Part shown: positions 47,301 through 57,951 of the stretch, piece by piece | Position numbering within the stretch: position 1 is the stretch's first letter | How the letters are laid out: each line of letters opens with the position of its first letter | Source: Caenorhabditis remanei | Lineage: Eukaryota > Nematoda > Chromadorea > Rhabditida > Rhabditidae | Direction: 5' to 3' | DNA length: 64,000 nt | NCBI RefSeq assembly: GCF_010183535.1 | Contig: NC_071329.1 | Coordinates: forward strand, 3,038,001-3,102,000 | The notes under the pieces: model-generated | Database searches by the model: none | What the model saw: the letters and a program-made list of their open reading frames with translations, nothing else | Told to the model about the DNA's origin: nothing | Made by a program: the position numbers and the translations under genes

Positions 47301-50300
47301 TATTACCTTTTTCGAAGGGTTACGAGGTTTCGGGAGCTCATCCACTTCACACTTAACGCCTTCATAGACGTCATCCATAGAATCGTCCACGTAATTTATG
47401 GGTTTTTTGGTGCTCCGCGCTCTTCGCTCATCCATAGTATCATCCATGAAGCTCACGGTGCTCTGGGCTCTTTTCGAGTCATATCTGGAGGCCATGGTAT
47501 CCATAGATGGATCATCCATAGAATCATCCAAATAACTTATGGTTTTTTTGGTGCTCCGGGCTCTTTTTGAGTCGTTACTCATGGTACTTCGCACTATCGG
47601 ATTGTCCATTGAATCATCTATAGAATCATCCAGGAAACTCAAGGATTTCTTGGTGCTCTGGGCTCTTTTAGAGTCATTTTTGGAGGCCGTGTTACTTATA
47701 GCTGGCGGAGTTCTCATGGTACTCATTGCACGTCTTGCTGGTGACTCGTATGGATCATCCAGTGACTCGTCCATAGAGTCATCCAAGTACCTTATCGGTT
47801 TCTTGGTGCTCCTGGCTCTTTTGGTACCCATAGTGGGAGTAGTCCCCATTAAGTCATCCATAGAATCCTCCATAAAGTTCACGGATTTCTTGCCTCTTTT
47901 TGAGGCATTCAAGGTACCCATGGTACTAATGGTACCTCTGTGCGATAGCTCATCCATAGAGTCGTCCATAGAATCATCCCTATATCTAATGGGTTTCTTG
48001 GTGCTTCGAGCTCTTTTTGAGACATTTATGGTACTCATGGTACTTTCGACCGGCGGATCGTCCATAGTGCTCCGAGCTCTTTTCGTACCCATAGTCCCCA
48101 TGGTCCCCTCATTCCCATAGTCCATATACAACTGCTCCATATCCATCGAATCCTGACTCAGCTCCTCCGCTTTCACATCCTCGACAATGACGCCTTCTAA
48201 TGAATCATCTGATTCTTCTGGTGTCCTTTTTATCGAATACACTAAAATGAAGCCCTTCCGATCCATTGTCAAGTCGTACATTGTGTGCAGTCTGAAATTG
48301 CAAAAAAAAAAAAATTTTCCGCATTTTTTTTGTTAAAAATTTTCAGTTTTAATAATTATTTTCCAGTTTTTGATATTAAAACTATTCATTTCAGTAATTT
48401 AAGCCGTAAAACGTTCCTAAATTGGCTAAAAACTACCGTCTGGCGCACATTTGACGCGTTTTTGAGTAAAGGTTTTCATTAAAAATGGACTAATTCTGCA
48501 AAACTATCATTGTCTGGCGCACCTTTGACGCATTTTTCAACTTCAACTTTATCAAAAACCCTGATTTTTACTCAGGCTGTTTTTGGCAAATTTATTCGAA
48601 ATTATGACTGTCTGTCGCGCCTCTGACGCGTTTTTTTTTACTTATTTTGGATTTTCAGCCGTTTTTTGGCAAAACTTTGACTGTCTGGCGCACCTTGGAC
48701 GCGTTTATAACATCACTTACTCCCTACTCAATTTCATCAATTTTCAGTCAATTTTCATCAAAACTATAACTAACTGGCGCGCCTTGGACGCTTTTATCAA
48801 CTATCAATTCATTCAAAACGCTCATTTTCGGCCGTTTTTTGACGATTTTCTGAAAACTCACAACTGTCTGGCGCACCTTTGACGCGTTTTCACCTAAATT
48901 CCAACACTATTTGAGAAATGATGACTGTTTTTGGCGATTTTCAACATAAATTTGGTTGTCTGGCGCGCGTTTGACGTGTTTTTAATAAACTTTTTACATC
49001 AACAAAAGCAGCCGTTTTTGAGCGATTTTCAGCGTAAATTCAATTATCTGGCGCACCGTTGACGCGTTTTCACCTATTTAGTTTCCAACAAAATTTAAGA
49101 AAAACGAGGACTGTCTGGCGCACCTTGGACGCGTTTTTAATATTTACTCCATTCCTTCGCTTTTTTTTGCGATTTTCAACATAAATTTGGTTGTCTGGCG
49201 CGCCGTTTACGCTATTTTCTCTAGAAAAAACTATACCTACTTTGCTAAAAACGTCTTATCCACAACAATACTCAACGCCCAATACAATTCCATTTTCTTC
49301 TTCAAATCGAACGACGTCAAATGCAAATTTGGCGCCAATTTCAATCGATATCGATTGTGAATCTCTTGTGCGCTATTTCTCTTCAATTCCAGATTCGAAA
49401 TGAATTCGATCCACGTCTCCGGAGTGACCGTATACTTCTCGGCTTCCAGTCCGTTTCTCGACGATTTTCGAATGATTACATCCAGATAATGCCACATTTG
49501 AAGCTCGAGTTGTGTCAAATCTGGGGGTTTTTCGACGCGTTTTTCGACGGAATTTATCGAATTTATCGATTTTTGTGCAGATTTTCGATAGGAATCGTTG
49601 TGATATGTCATTTGACTGGATGCTTTCGTGTACCACTGCTCTGGTTCCAAATCTCCCATATTCGTGTATTTCACCACGTACCAATTCGCGTCGCATTCCA
49701 CTTTGTAGGGGATTTTTACTCTGGAAATTGGATTTTTTGTAATTTTTCAGCCAAAAATAGCTTCAGATTAGCTTTTTTGCGGTTTTAAACGATAAAATCA
49801 AGTTTTTCGGCGCTTTTCAGCTGAAAACCGGCATTTTTGAGTTTTTAGCTATAAATTCAATCTGGCGCGCTTTTGACGCTGTTTTTTGAAATTCGTCAAC
49901 ACAAAATTCTGCAAAACGGTTATTGTCTGGCGCACCTTGAACGCGTTTTCGTTCGGGATTTCCAATCTGAAAATTGGGGATTTCAGCATCAAAATTGTCA
50001 AATTTCACTGTTTTTTTTGTAATTTTTCAGCCAAAAATAGCTTCAGATTAGCTTTTTTGCGGTTTTCAACGATAAAGTCATGTTTTTCGGCGCTTTTCAG
50101 CTAAAAAAAAGTCTGAAAACCGGCATTTTTGAGTTTTTCGCCATAAGGTCAAAATTAAAGTGGAAATTTGCTTCAAAATCGGCACAAAAAAGGAACAAGT
50201 ATGGAGAAAATTTATTTTTATTCATTTGTTGACTTTTCAAACCTCAAATTTTTCAAAATCCGATACCTAGTGAAAATTCAGTAAAAATCGACGTTTAGGA

Positions 50301-52644
50301 CATAAAATAACGTTTTTTAATGAAAAAATAGCCAAAAGGCTGCTTGGATTCAGGACACGCCCACTTTTTGCAAGTTTGCGGCACGGTTTTCAAATAAACT
50401 GCGGATATAGATCATTTTCAGCTTTTTTTGTGAAAAATAGTGTCTGAAATTAGTCAAACATTGAAGAAAATGTAGAAATTGAGTTTTCAGAAGAAAAGAT
50501 CCAAAATCGTGCTGAAAATTGAAATTTTCGACGAAAAATGAGCGGTAAATTCGGATTTTTAAATGTTTTTTTCAGCGAAAAACACTTTTTTATTCAAAAA
50601 AATTCAGTAAAAATCGACGTTTGAGACATAAAATCACGTTTTTCAATGAAAAATGAGCCAAGAGGCTGCTTGGATTCAGGACACGCCCACTTTTTGCAAG
50701 TTTGCCGCACGGTTTTCAAATAAACTGCGGATATAGATCATTTTCAGCTTTTTTTGTGAAAAATAGTGTCTGAAATCAGTCAAACATTGAAGAAAATGTA
50801 GAAATTGACTTTCAGAAAAAAAAGAGCCAAAATCATTCTGAAAATTGAAATTTTCGACGAAAAACGAGCTAAATCCGGATTTTCAATGTTTTTTTCAGCG
50901 AAAAAACACTTTTTTATTCAAAAAATTCAGTAAAAATCGACGTTTGAGACATAAAATCACGTTTTTCAATGAAAAATGAGCCAAGAGGCTGCTTGGATTC
51001 AGGACACGCCCACTTTTTGCAAGTTTGCCGCACGGTTTTCAAATAAACTGCGGATATAGATCATTTTCAGCTTTTTTTGTGAAAAATAGTGTCTGAAATC
51101 AGTCAAACATTGAAGAAAATGTAGAAATTGACTTTCAGAAAAAAAAGAGCCAAAATCATTCTGAAAATTGAAATTTTCGACGAAAAACGAGCTAAATCCG
51201 GATTTTAAATGTTTTTTTCAGCGAAAAACACTTTTATATTCAAAAAAATTCAGTAAAAATCGACGTTTGAGACATAAAATCACGTTTTTTTATGAAAAAT
51301 GAGCCAAAATCAATCCGAAACCTTCTTGGATTCAGGACACGCCCACTTTTTGCAAGTTTGCCGCACGATTGTCAAATAAACTGCGGATATAACATTAATA
51401 CATGAATATACTCATCATTTTCAGCGTTTTTAGTGAAAAATAGTGTCTGAAATTCGTCAAACATTGAAGAAAATGTAGAAATTGAGTTTTAAGAAGAAAA
51501 GATCCAAAATCGTGCTGAAAAAATTGAAATTTTCGACGAAAAATGAGCGGTAAATCCGGATTTTTTAATGTTCTTCAAGAATTTCAGAGCTACTTGCAGG
51601 AAATCGAAGAATCTCTGCAAAAAATAAAATTTTTATTCAAAAGATTGAAATAACTCGATGAAAATCAGTTCTGATTATAAAATGTGCGGATTTTTTATTT
51701 TCCAAACTAAAAATTTCAGTTTTTCATCGAAAATCTGACGAAAATTAGCAAAAATCGATCAGAAACCTTGATTTTGTCAAATTTCTTGTGAAAAAATCCA
51801 TTTTTCCATCAATTTCCACCTGAAAATCCATTATAAAACCACTAACTTATTCAAGAATGATCGAGTAATCGGTGTACCCAACGCATAGAACAAATCCAAC
51901 TTCTGATGGTCGCCGAATGGTGCAGTTTCGAGTAATGGGACTATCGATTGATCGAATCTGGAGAAAAAAAATCGATTTTTCAAACAAAAATTGCCAAAAA
52001 AATCGATTTTTAGGTCATTTTTCCAAATTTTTTTGGTTTTCCGGTCTAAAGCCTACGGAAATCACGTTTTTTAACGGTTTTATAGGTTTTTAGCAATTTT
52101 CGAATCTATTTTTCCGAAAATGGCTAAAAATTGAATTTTTGGTCATTTTTTAATATTAATAAAAGGTTTTTGGCCTAAAAATGACGAAAATCACGTTTTT
52201 AACGGTTTTTATGAAGTTTTTTGAGTGATTTTGGGTAAAAAATCGATTTTTGCAAAAATTGCTAAAAAATGGGATTTTTGGTCGTTTTTCGACATTTTTT
52301 CATGTTTCCCGGCTTAAAATAGATGAAGTTTGCGGTTTTTCTAAAAAAAAATTGGCAATTTTTATCCCAAAATAGCCAAAATTTCCACTTCACCACACCT
52401 ACTTTTGCTGATAATACTTGAAATTTTTGGGTGCTTTGTATAATTTTTTAAAATCGAGCCAAGTATTATTAGTATCCCGAAAAAGACACAATTTGCCGGT
52501 CGGCGATCGAATTCTGCTCGCCACGAATTGCCAAATCATCGCAACCTCATCGGACTCGTCGAGTTCTGAGTCAGAACTCGAAAATTGAGCGATTTTTGAC
52601 GATGTAGACGGTTTTTGTGACTTCCCACGTGCTTGGGTACTCAT
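41344..52644 (-). CDS. Four-SPK-domain protein, nine exons, about 953 residues
   Basis: Exons 52644-52403, 51957-51847, 49720-49241, 48291-47131, 45801-45691, 45445-45197, 44046-43936, 43882-43546 and, less surely, 41403-41344. All join in frame (2862 nt). The SPK domain is a nematode-expanded domain of unknown function, named from SET, PHD and kinase proteins; a nuclear role is inference. SPK1 about 30-117 (AMIWQFVASRI ... FGDHQKLDLFYALGTPI), SPK2 185-277 (LQMWHYLDVII ... LAPNLHLTSFDLKKKMELYW), SPK3 603-701 (EMWNFVKDKT ... LAPNLHLNHFDMHSKIETYW), SPK4 735-821 (IWKYILDKSK ... DMTNSERLAILYALQIPI). A Ser/Asp/Lys-rich repeat lies at 347-588. The start follows a TTTTCAG site eight bases upstream. 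The C-terminal exon (IIPIDVVTSLFQAAVNVVK, stop) fits phase 0; without it the frame reads through to a stop at 43453. Confidence 0.8.
41420..41709. repeat. GGCCCG palindromic element, copy in SPK intron 8
   Basis: CATACTGCCGACACGGGCCG at left and CGGCCCGGTTTGCAAGTATG at right, with inner arms CTCGCTTCAAACTGAGTTTTG and AAAATGTAGATCTCG. Same family as 56096-56429 and 57573-57951. Confidence 0.75.
41786..42092. repeat. GCAAAAAACTCC palindromic element
   Basis: Arms GCAAAAAACTCCATGTTTGG, TTTTCTAGGCCAGCCCGCGG and GTGTAGATTTACGG with inverted partners at 42004-42092. Confidence 0.7.
42275..42914. repeat. CAGCACCCTGCACGAGG element
   Basis: Left end CAGCACCCTGCACGAGGAAT and right end ATTCCTCGTGCAGGGTACTG are inverted. 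The interior is not clearly palindromic. Confidence 0.55.
43211..43540. repeat. CACAGGGTCT palindromic element next to an SPK gene splice donor
   Basis: CACAGGGTCTAGGGGTGAGTA at 43213 and a complementary right end ACTACTCATCCTGAGACCCT at 43511-43530. Flanked by GTCTGTACA on both sides. Its right end is within 15 bases of the proposed donor at 43545. Confidence 0.65.
44100..45130. repeat. Imperfect palindrome of about 1 kb in SPK intron 6
   Basis: GGCCGGGATCACATTTTCTG with ACGTGGGGATTCTGAAT at 44164-44215 returns in inverse at 44999-45062. Further inverse pairs run toward a centre near 44650 (CTGACCGTTCTCACTGAAAA; CAAACAGATTCTGAA). Confidence 0.7.
46175..47058. repeat. TGTCCGGATGTCTGTC minisatellite in SPK intron 4
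   Basis: About 48-base units, alternating two types (GTCCGTGAATCTGTCCGTCC and GTCCGTGT[AG]TCTGTACGTCC), which form a dimer of about 96 bases. The unit length is a multiple of three and stop-free, so several frames on both strands stay open for 170-320 codons; these are artefacts. Confidence 0.9.
47360..48083 (-). repeat. Coding repeat KRARSTKK-x-DDSMDD in SPK protein
   Basis: Residues about 347-588 of the SPK protein: seven or eight diverged copies of KRA(R/Q)STKKxIxYxDDSMDDS, separated by Ser/Thr/Met-rich spacers such as STMGT. Basic patches (NLS-like) alternate with acidic ones. Likely disordered. Confidence 0.8.
48438..49214. repeat. CTGGCGCACCTTTGACGCG interspersed repeat in SPK intron 3
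   Basis: About ten copies of TGTCTGGCGCACCTTGGACG / TTTGACGCGTTTT spaced roughly 75-95 bases apart. More copies lie at 49862 and 49927 and in the downstream gene's intron at 63280 and (inverse) 63395. Confidence 0.75.
50273..51560. repeat. Four tandem copies of a roughly 324-bp unit in SPK intron 2
   Basis: Copies begin with AATTCAGTAAAAATCGACGT near 50273, 50601, 50924 and 51248; each contains GGATTCAGGACACGCCCACT and AATAAACTGCGGATATAGAT. Copies 2 and 3 are nearly identical. A separate 280-base duplication starts at 49739 and 50019. Confidence 0.85.
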
Positions 52645-53782
52645 TTTTTGACTGAAAATCAGTTATTTTAGTGAAAAAATCAGAAAAATCGGTGAAAAAT
52701 GAGCGAAAATAGAAAAAAACGACGAAAAATAAAATACTAAACTGTCTACAGTAGTTTTCGTGGCGAGACCCGTGAGAAAAATATTTGATATGCGGCTATT
52801 GGTTACGGTAGATTTTCAGAAATATTTATTTTATTTTTTCGCGTTTTTATTGAAAAAAGGTTAAATGAGAAAAAAAATATTGAAAATTTGATAAAATAAT
52901 CAATTCTTGTCAAATACAAACAAAAATAATGATTTTTCCTCGAAAAAAAAACTTTTTTTCAATGTTTTTTTTCAAATTTTTGAGGACTATCATTCAGAAT
53001 TAGAAGAAATTCTAAAAATTCATCAAAAATAGTCACATTTTCGATAAGAAATTGAAAGAATTTCAAAAAAAGGTTTGGAAAAAAAGAGACATTTTTTGAA
53101 GCCGGGCCTAACCAAGTATGCATTTTTTGTGAGAAACGCCAGTCTAAACTTCGAGAAACTAGCGAAAATTCATATTACCAGAATGCTGAAGTCGTGAGGG
53201 TTCTGAATATGTCTTCAGTTTTTGCATACCTTCAAAATGAACCAAGTTACACGACTTTTTGTCTAGTGGAACAAAACGACCCAAAAAAAATTGAATCCGG
53301 AAACAAATTCAGAATCCTCCGAATTTCAGCTTTCCAGTCCTGTCAGCTGTATTTGCAAATTTTCATTTTCATGCGTCTCGCTTCAAACTCAATGATACGG
53401 ACTGAAAAATATTCCAAAATATAGATCTCAGCAAGTTGTATGTTTCTGATTTACTTCGGAACATGCCAGTGACATAGAACTCGTCGAGCTCTTCATTTTA
53501 GCACATTTTTCTGCTCATATCATTCAGTTGGAATTGATATGAAAGCCAATCCGATTTCCAAACTACTCAGTCCAATTCAACCAATTTGGCTGCAAATTTT
53601 CCATTCTAGGCTAGATTTTCAGTTTTGTAGTGCGCGGAATTCCGAAAACAGTTTTTTGTTGCGCTATCCGCCTTCCCTCTTCCGCCCTTTCACGGTTTTT
53701 TCCAAAATTTTGAAAAAACGAAACTCAACACAAATATAACCATTTTTATGGGCTTTTTACAACAGAATAAGGCCGAACGCGT

Positions 53783-54204
53783 CTTCTAACAAGGGAAGTC
53801 TTTGGAGACGCCACTTTCAAACAACCTATGAATTTGATTATAGGTATTTTTGACCACGGGGAATCCATTTTTGCAGTCAAAACCTGCTAAATGTCAATGA
53901 GAGCCGAGTTATGAGCTCTCAAACTTTTCATATGGTTAAGCCTGTCCACATGGAATTCCAAATCAACAAGTAGTATACGCGAGATATTCTCATTTTTGTC
54001 ACGTACGAGCACAGGTGAACCGCTGGGGAACACAAATGGAACCGCCGATTTGGAATTCCATGTGAACAGAGCTCATAACTCGGCTCACATTGACATTTAG
54101 CAAGTTTTGATTGCAGAAATTGATTCCCCGTGGTCGAAAATATTTATAACCAGATTTATAGGTGGTTTGAAAGTGGTGCCTCCAAAGACTTCCCTTGTAA
54201 GAAA
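53783..54204. repeat. TCTAACAAGGGAAGTC palindromic element
   Basis: CTTCTAACAAGGGAAGTCTT and its inverse at 54185-54204; arms continue with CCACGGGGAATCCATTTTTG and GCCGAGTTATGAGCTCT. Confidence 0.7.
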
Positions 54205-54309
54205 TGACATTTAATTCCCTCTTCCGCCTTCCGCCATTTCAAAAACCAAATTCCGCTCAACTCTGGATTTTTTTCAGCTTCTGCTCCTTCTCATACCTAT
54301 CTTCATCAA

Positions 54310-54681
54310 ATGGACAATCCCAACAACTATTCCAAACCAGTCCCTTGCCAACAATACAAGCTCCCATCCCCTCTCCACAATGACTCATCACTTGTCTTCT
54401 CCCCGTGTCGCCCCTCTCATTGTTTTCCAATTCAAAGTTCATCCAACTTCCAATCTGTTCCGTCCGATCTTTCAAAGTTCCCCCCGCCGTCCCCCTCTTT
54501 GATTGTAGACGTCACACAACAGCAACAACCCCCTCACTACACGAAAAATAAACCCTCCTCCTCATTGTCCTCCCCCGATTATTTGACCGTCCATCGGGAG
54601 TTTTTTGAGAGTACAATTTACCCCACGCGAATTTTGTCATCTTTTCTCATGCAATCTAACATAAATTTTAGTTTCCATTAA
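54310..54681 (+). CDS. Ser/Pro-rich open frame, doubtful
   Basis: A 123-codon frame rich in S, P, N and Q (for example SPSLIVDVTQQQQPPHYTKN). A TTTTTTTCAG acceptor-like site lies 31 bases upstream of the ATG, but that site is at the edge of a repeat end. I recognise no domain. It could be an upstream exon of the plus-strand gene at 62768, but no in-frame donor is obvious. Codon composition is unlike the sra genes. Confidence 0.2.
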   Translation: MDNPNNYSKPVPCQQYKLPSPLHNDSSLVFSPCRPSHCFPIQSSSNFQSVPSDLSKFPPPSPSLIVDVTQQQQPPHYTKNKPSSSLSSPDYLTVHREFFESTIYPTRILSSFLMQSNINFSFH

Positions 54682-55887
54682 AATTGATAAAAAGTTTCTT
54701 CCAGTTTTATCATCAAAAAATAGAATTAGGTCAAAATGTGTCTGAATGATGACATTTTATTATTTTTTGTCTTTAGTGGTCAAGTCGCTAGAGAATTTAA
54801 TGGAAATTCGTCACTTTTAAGGTGTTAACACCTAAGTACCTACATTGTCACCTAAGTGTCTAAGGAGCGAGAATAAGCTGAGTATAAAAGATGGAAATCA
54901 ACATCTGATGTCTGATTTCTGACTTCTTTCCCATTTTTATTGTTGATTTTCAAGTAGAATAGATAACTAGATAGCTGAAATTATAGAGATTAAGAATCTG
55001 ATATTAAATTCAATTTACGATTAAAAATTGGCCGAGATACCAATGTCCGCGATCAGATCGAGGAGAACAACGGGGCGCGTAGTTGATTGAAGCAGGCGCT
55101 CGGAAATTGAGGTAGAAAACGAGAAGCGGTTCGTAACTCGTGAGAAGTAATGTACATGGTTGGAAAGCTGGTGTCACGAGGATTCTGAATCTGTTTTCAG
55201 ATTTCTCCTAGCATCAAAATGAACCGAGATACACCACTTTTTTCTCAGTTTCCGCGGTCAGAAGGGGGGGGGGGGGACAACGGGTCGAGCGGTCTATGAG
55301 GTATGCGACACTAAAAACGATGTATCTCGGTTCATTTTGAAGTTAGAGAAATGTTGAAAATAGATTCTGAGTTCTCATGACTTTAGCTATCTGGTGACAT
55401 TTGTTTCCTGTCAAACATGTTTTGTATAAAAAACTCCCAATAATGAATCTAAGCGTATCAAACATTGAATCGGATGACAACGTAATTTGAACGGAATTTT
55501 TTGAAAATTGTTGTCTTGACGTTTTTGGATAAGCTGAACCTAAAAATCATGGTCTTGACAAATGATTAATAAGTTTTTAAAATTAATAATTCATGACGCA
55601 CGTATCTCGCTTCAAACTGATGTATGTATATGTAAAAGCTGAAAAGCTCAACGAGTTCTATAGCTGAGACCTACTACGGCGGGGAGGGTGCCGAAAAACA
55701 GGAAAATGGGCAGAAATGTCAAACTAGTCCGGCCCATGTTATATCAGAGACATAGAACTCGCTGAGATCTACATTTTGGTATATTTTTCAGCTCATAAAA
55801 CTCATTTTGAAGCGAATTAACCGGTTGACAAGTATGATTGAACACAAAATTTAGTGATCTTCTAACAAGAAAACCAATGAATTTTAT

Positions 55888-56091
55888 TACCCATTCGCCG
55901 GTGGCTGACCACTCACTCAAAGTTCGGTCCGGGGACGCGGAGTGCGTCTCGACGCGACTACCGTAGTATAAAACTTTTTAATGACTAAAGTACGGCCAAG
56001 AGCCGCCGTAAGTCGAAATCCCGCTACGAGACCCACTCCGCGTCCCCGGGCCAAATTTTGAGCGAGTGGTCAGCCACCGGCGAATGGGTAT
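55888..56091. repeat. ACCCATTCGCCGGTGGC palindromic element
   Basis: ACCCATTCGCCGGTGGCTGA at left and its complement at 56070-56090; second arms GGGGACGCGGAGTG and CACTCCGCGTCCCC. Confidence 0.75.
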
Positions 56092-56095
56092 TAAT

Positions 56096-56429
56096 CATAC
56101 TTGTCGACCGGGCCGGCTCATAACTCGCGTCAAAATGAATATTATGAGCTGAAAATTATACAAAATGTAGATCTCGACGAGTTCTATGTCCGTGACCTAC
56201 TACGGGCCGGATGTCTATTCGTTAATATGCCGCGGGCCGGGCTAGAAAGCCTCTTTTGGCCATTTTCGCGTTTTTTGGCACTTTTTCCCGGCATCCGGCC
56301 CGTAGTAGGTCACAGGCATAGAACTCGTCGAGATCTACATTTTGTATAATTTTCAGCTCATAATATTCATTTTGACGCGAGTTATGAGCCGGCCCGTGTC
56401 GGCCCGTTTCGGCCCGGTTGACAAGTATG
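56096..56429. repeat. GGCCCG palindromic element
   Basis: CATACTTGTCGACCGGGCCG to CGGTTGACAAGTATG. Inner arms CATAACTCGCGTCAAAATGA and GTAGATCTCGACGAGTTCTA in both senses. Confidence 0.8.
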
Positions 56430-57572
56430 GTATTAATAAGATAGTGCATTACACATCCAAAATAGCAACAATTTCTGATCTTCTGTAACTTTCGAAAATC
56501 GGTGGCAACTCCTCCTCCACTTATTTGTATTAAAGTTTAAAAAAAGAAGGAGTACATAACATTTATACAATACATACTCTCACTTTCTCTCTCATTTTCT
56601 CAAAGTGCGTAAAACAGAGAAATAGAGAAACACAGAAAATAAGAGAGAGAGATAGTACTGACGTCTGGCCCGATTGTCTCGAAGTTGGGTGAACCGGTCC
56701 GCTTTGTTTGTATCGCTGTCTGTGTCTCTCTTTACCCGTATGATCTCTTTCATTCTCTCGCTCTCTCACCGTCATTTTTGGGGTTTCTGTGTTCTTTTAT
56801 GTATGTTCTATTCATATTGAAATTTTTATTCCTTATTTGTTTGTTGGTATTTTTTTGTTGAATGGGGTGAAAATATGGTAACCTATTTTTGCTTGTGCTG
56901 TACCAAGGTTGTTTCTGTGTGGGTTTTTAAAAGCAATTTGTGGTCGGTGGCCTTTCTATAAAGTTGAACTAGGTGTATAGAGTAGAAAACATTATTTTAT
57001 TGATAGTTATATTTTTGCAATTGCAAATAAATTAATTGATTCACATTAGTTTGACATTAAAACCGTTTTTGATGACAAGTTTCGAACATTTCAACTAAAA
57101 ATTCAGAAATTGGTCCTTTTTTCAAAGGAGGTTGTATAATCTAGGTAAGTTTTTAATAAGTGTGGATTAATCGGGACATTCCTTTGATGATTAAAAAAAT
57201 TCCTGAAAATGTTCCCTAGACGAGGTTTTGATTATAATTCAGAATTGATTTAAATGCTGCAAATTAACTCCACATTTTTGATGACAAGTTTCGAAAATTT
57301 CAACTAAAATTCAGAAATTGTACTAGCTTTGCTTTTACAAGTAGACCATTCTCTCATACTTTAAAGTAGGAAATCAGCAAGTTGCGCAAAATCCATAAAA
57401 TTTCTAGTCGCATTAAAAAAACTTTTGTTTTTTTTTGAACGCTCAGATTAGTTATATTATCAATCCACAAAACCGAGGGTGTTTTGACATTGTCCGGATG
57501 GGTCTCGTAGTTGAAAATGATGAAAACCCGTGTTTTACTAAATACAGTCTCAAATATTTCTCTACTTTTTTT

Positions 57573-57951
57573 CATACTTGCAAACCGGGCCGAAACGGGC
57601 CGACACGGGCCGGGGCGTAACTTGCTTCAAACTCAATATTATGAGCTCAAAAATATACCAAAATGTAGATCTCAGCGAGTTCCATGTCCGTGGCCCACTA
57701 CGGGCCGGATGGCTATTCGTTATTGTGCCGCGGGCCGGGAAAAAGTGCCAAAAAACGCGAAAATGGCCAAAAAAGCCATTCTAGCCCGGCCCGCGGCACA
57801 TTACCGAATAGCCATCCGGCCCGCAGTGGGTCACGGAGATGAAACTCGTCGAGATCTACATTTTGGTATATTTTAGAGCTCATAATATTGAGTTTGAAGC
57901 GAGTTACGCCCCGGCCCGTGTCGGCCCGTTTCGGCCCGGTTTGCAAGTATG
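57573..57951. repeat. GGCCCG palindromic element
   Basis: CATACTTGCAAACCGGGCCG at left with its complement at the right end (CGGTTTGCAAGTATG). Nearly symmetric throughout; long open frames on both strands arise from the palindrome. Confidence 0.85.

Noticed and set aside
47160..48120. Plus-strand frames of 136 and 193 codons
   Set aside because: Antisense shadows of the SPK gene exon 4 coding repeat.
49321..49788. Plus-strand 155-codon frame
   Set aside because: Antisense shadow of the SPK2 exon.
57511..57946. Open frames on both strands
   Set aside because: They mirror each other because the sequence is a palindromic element.
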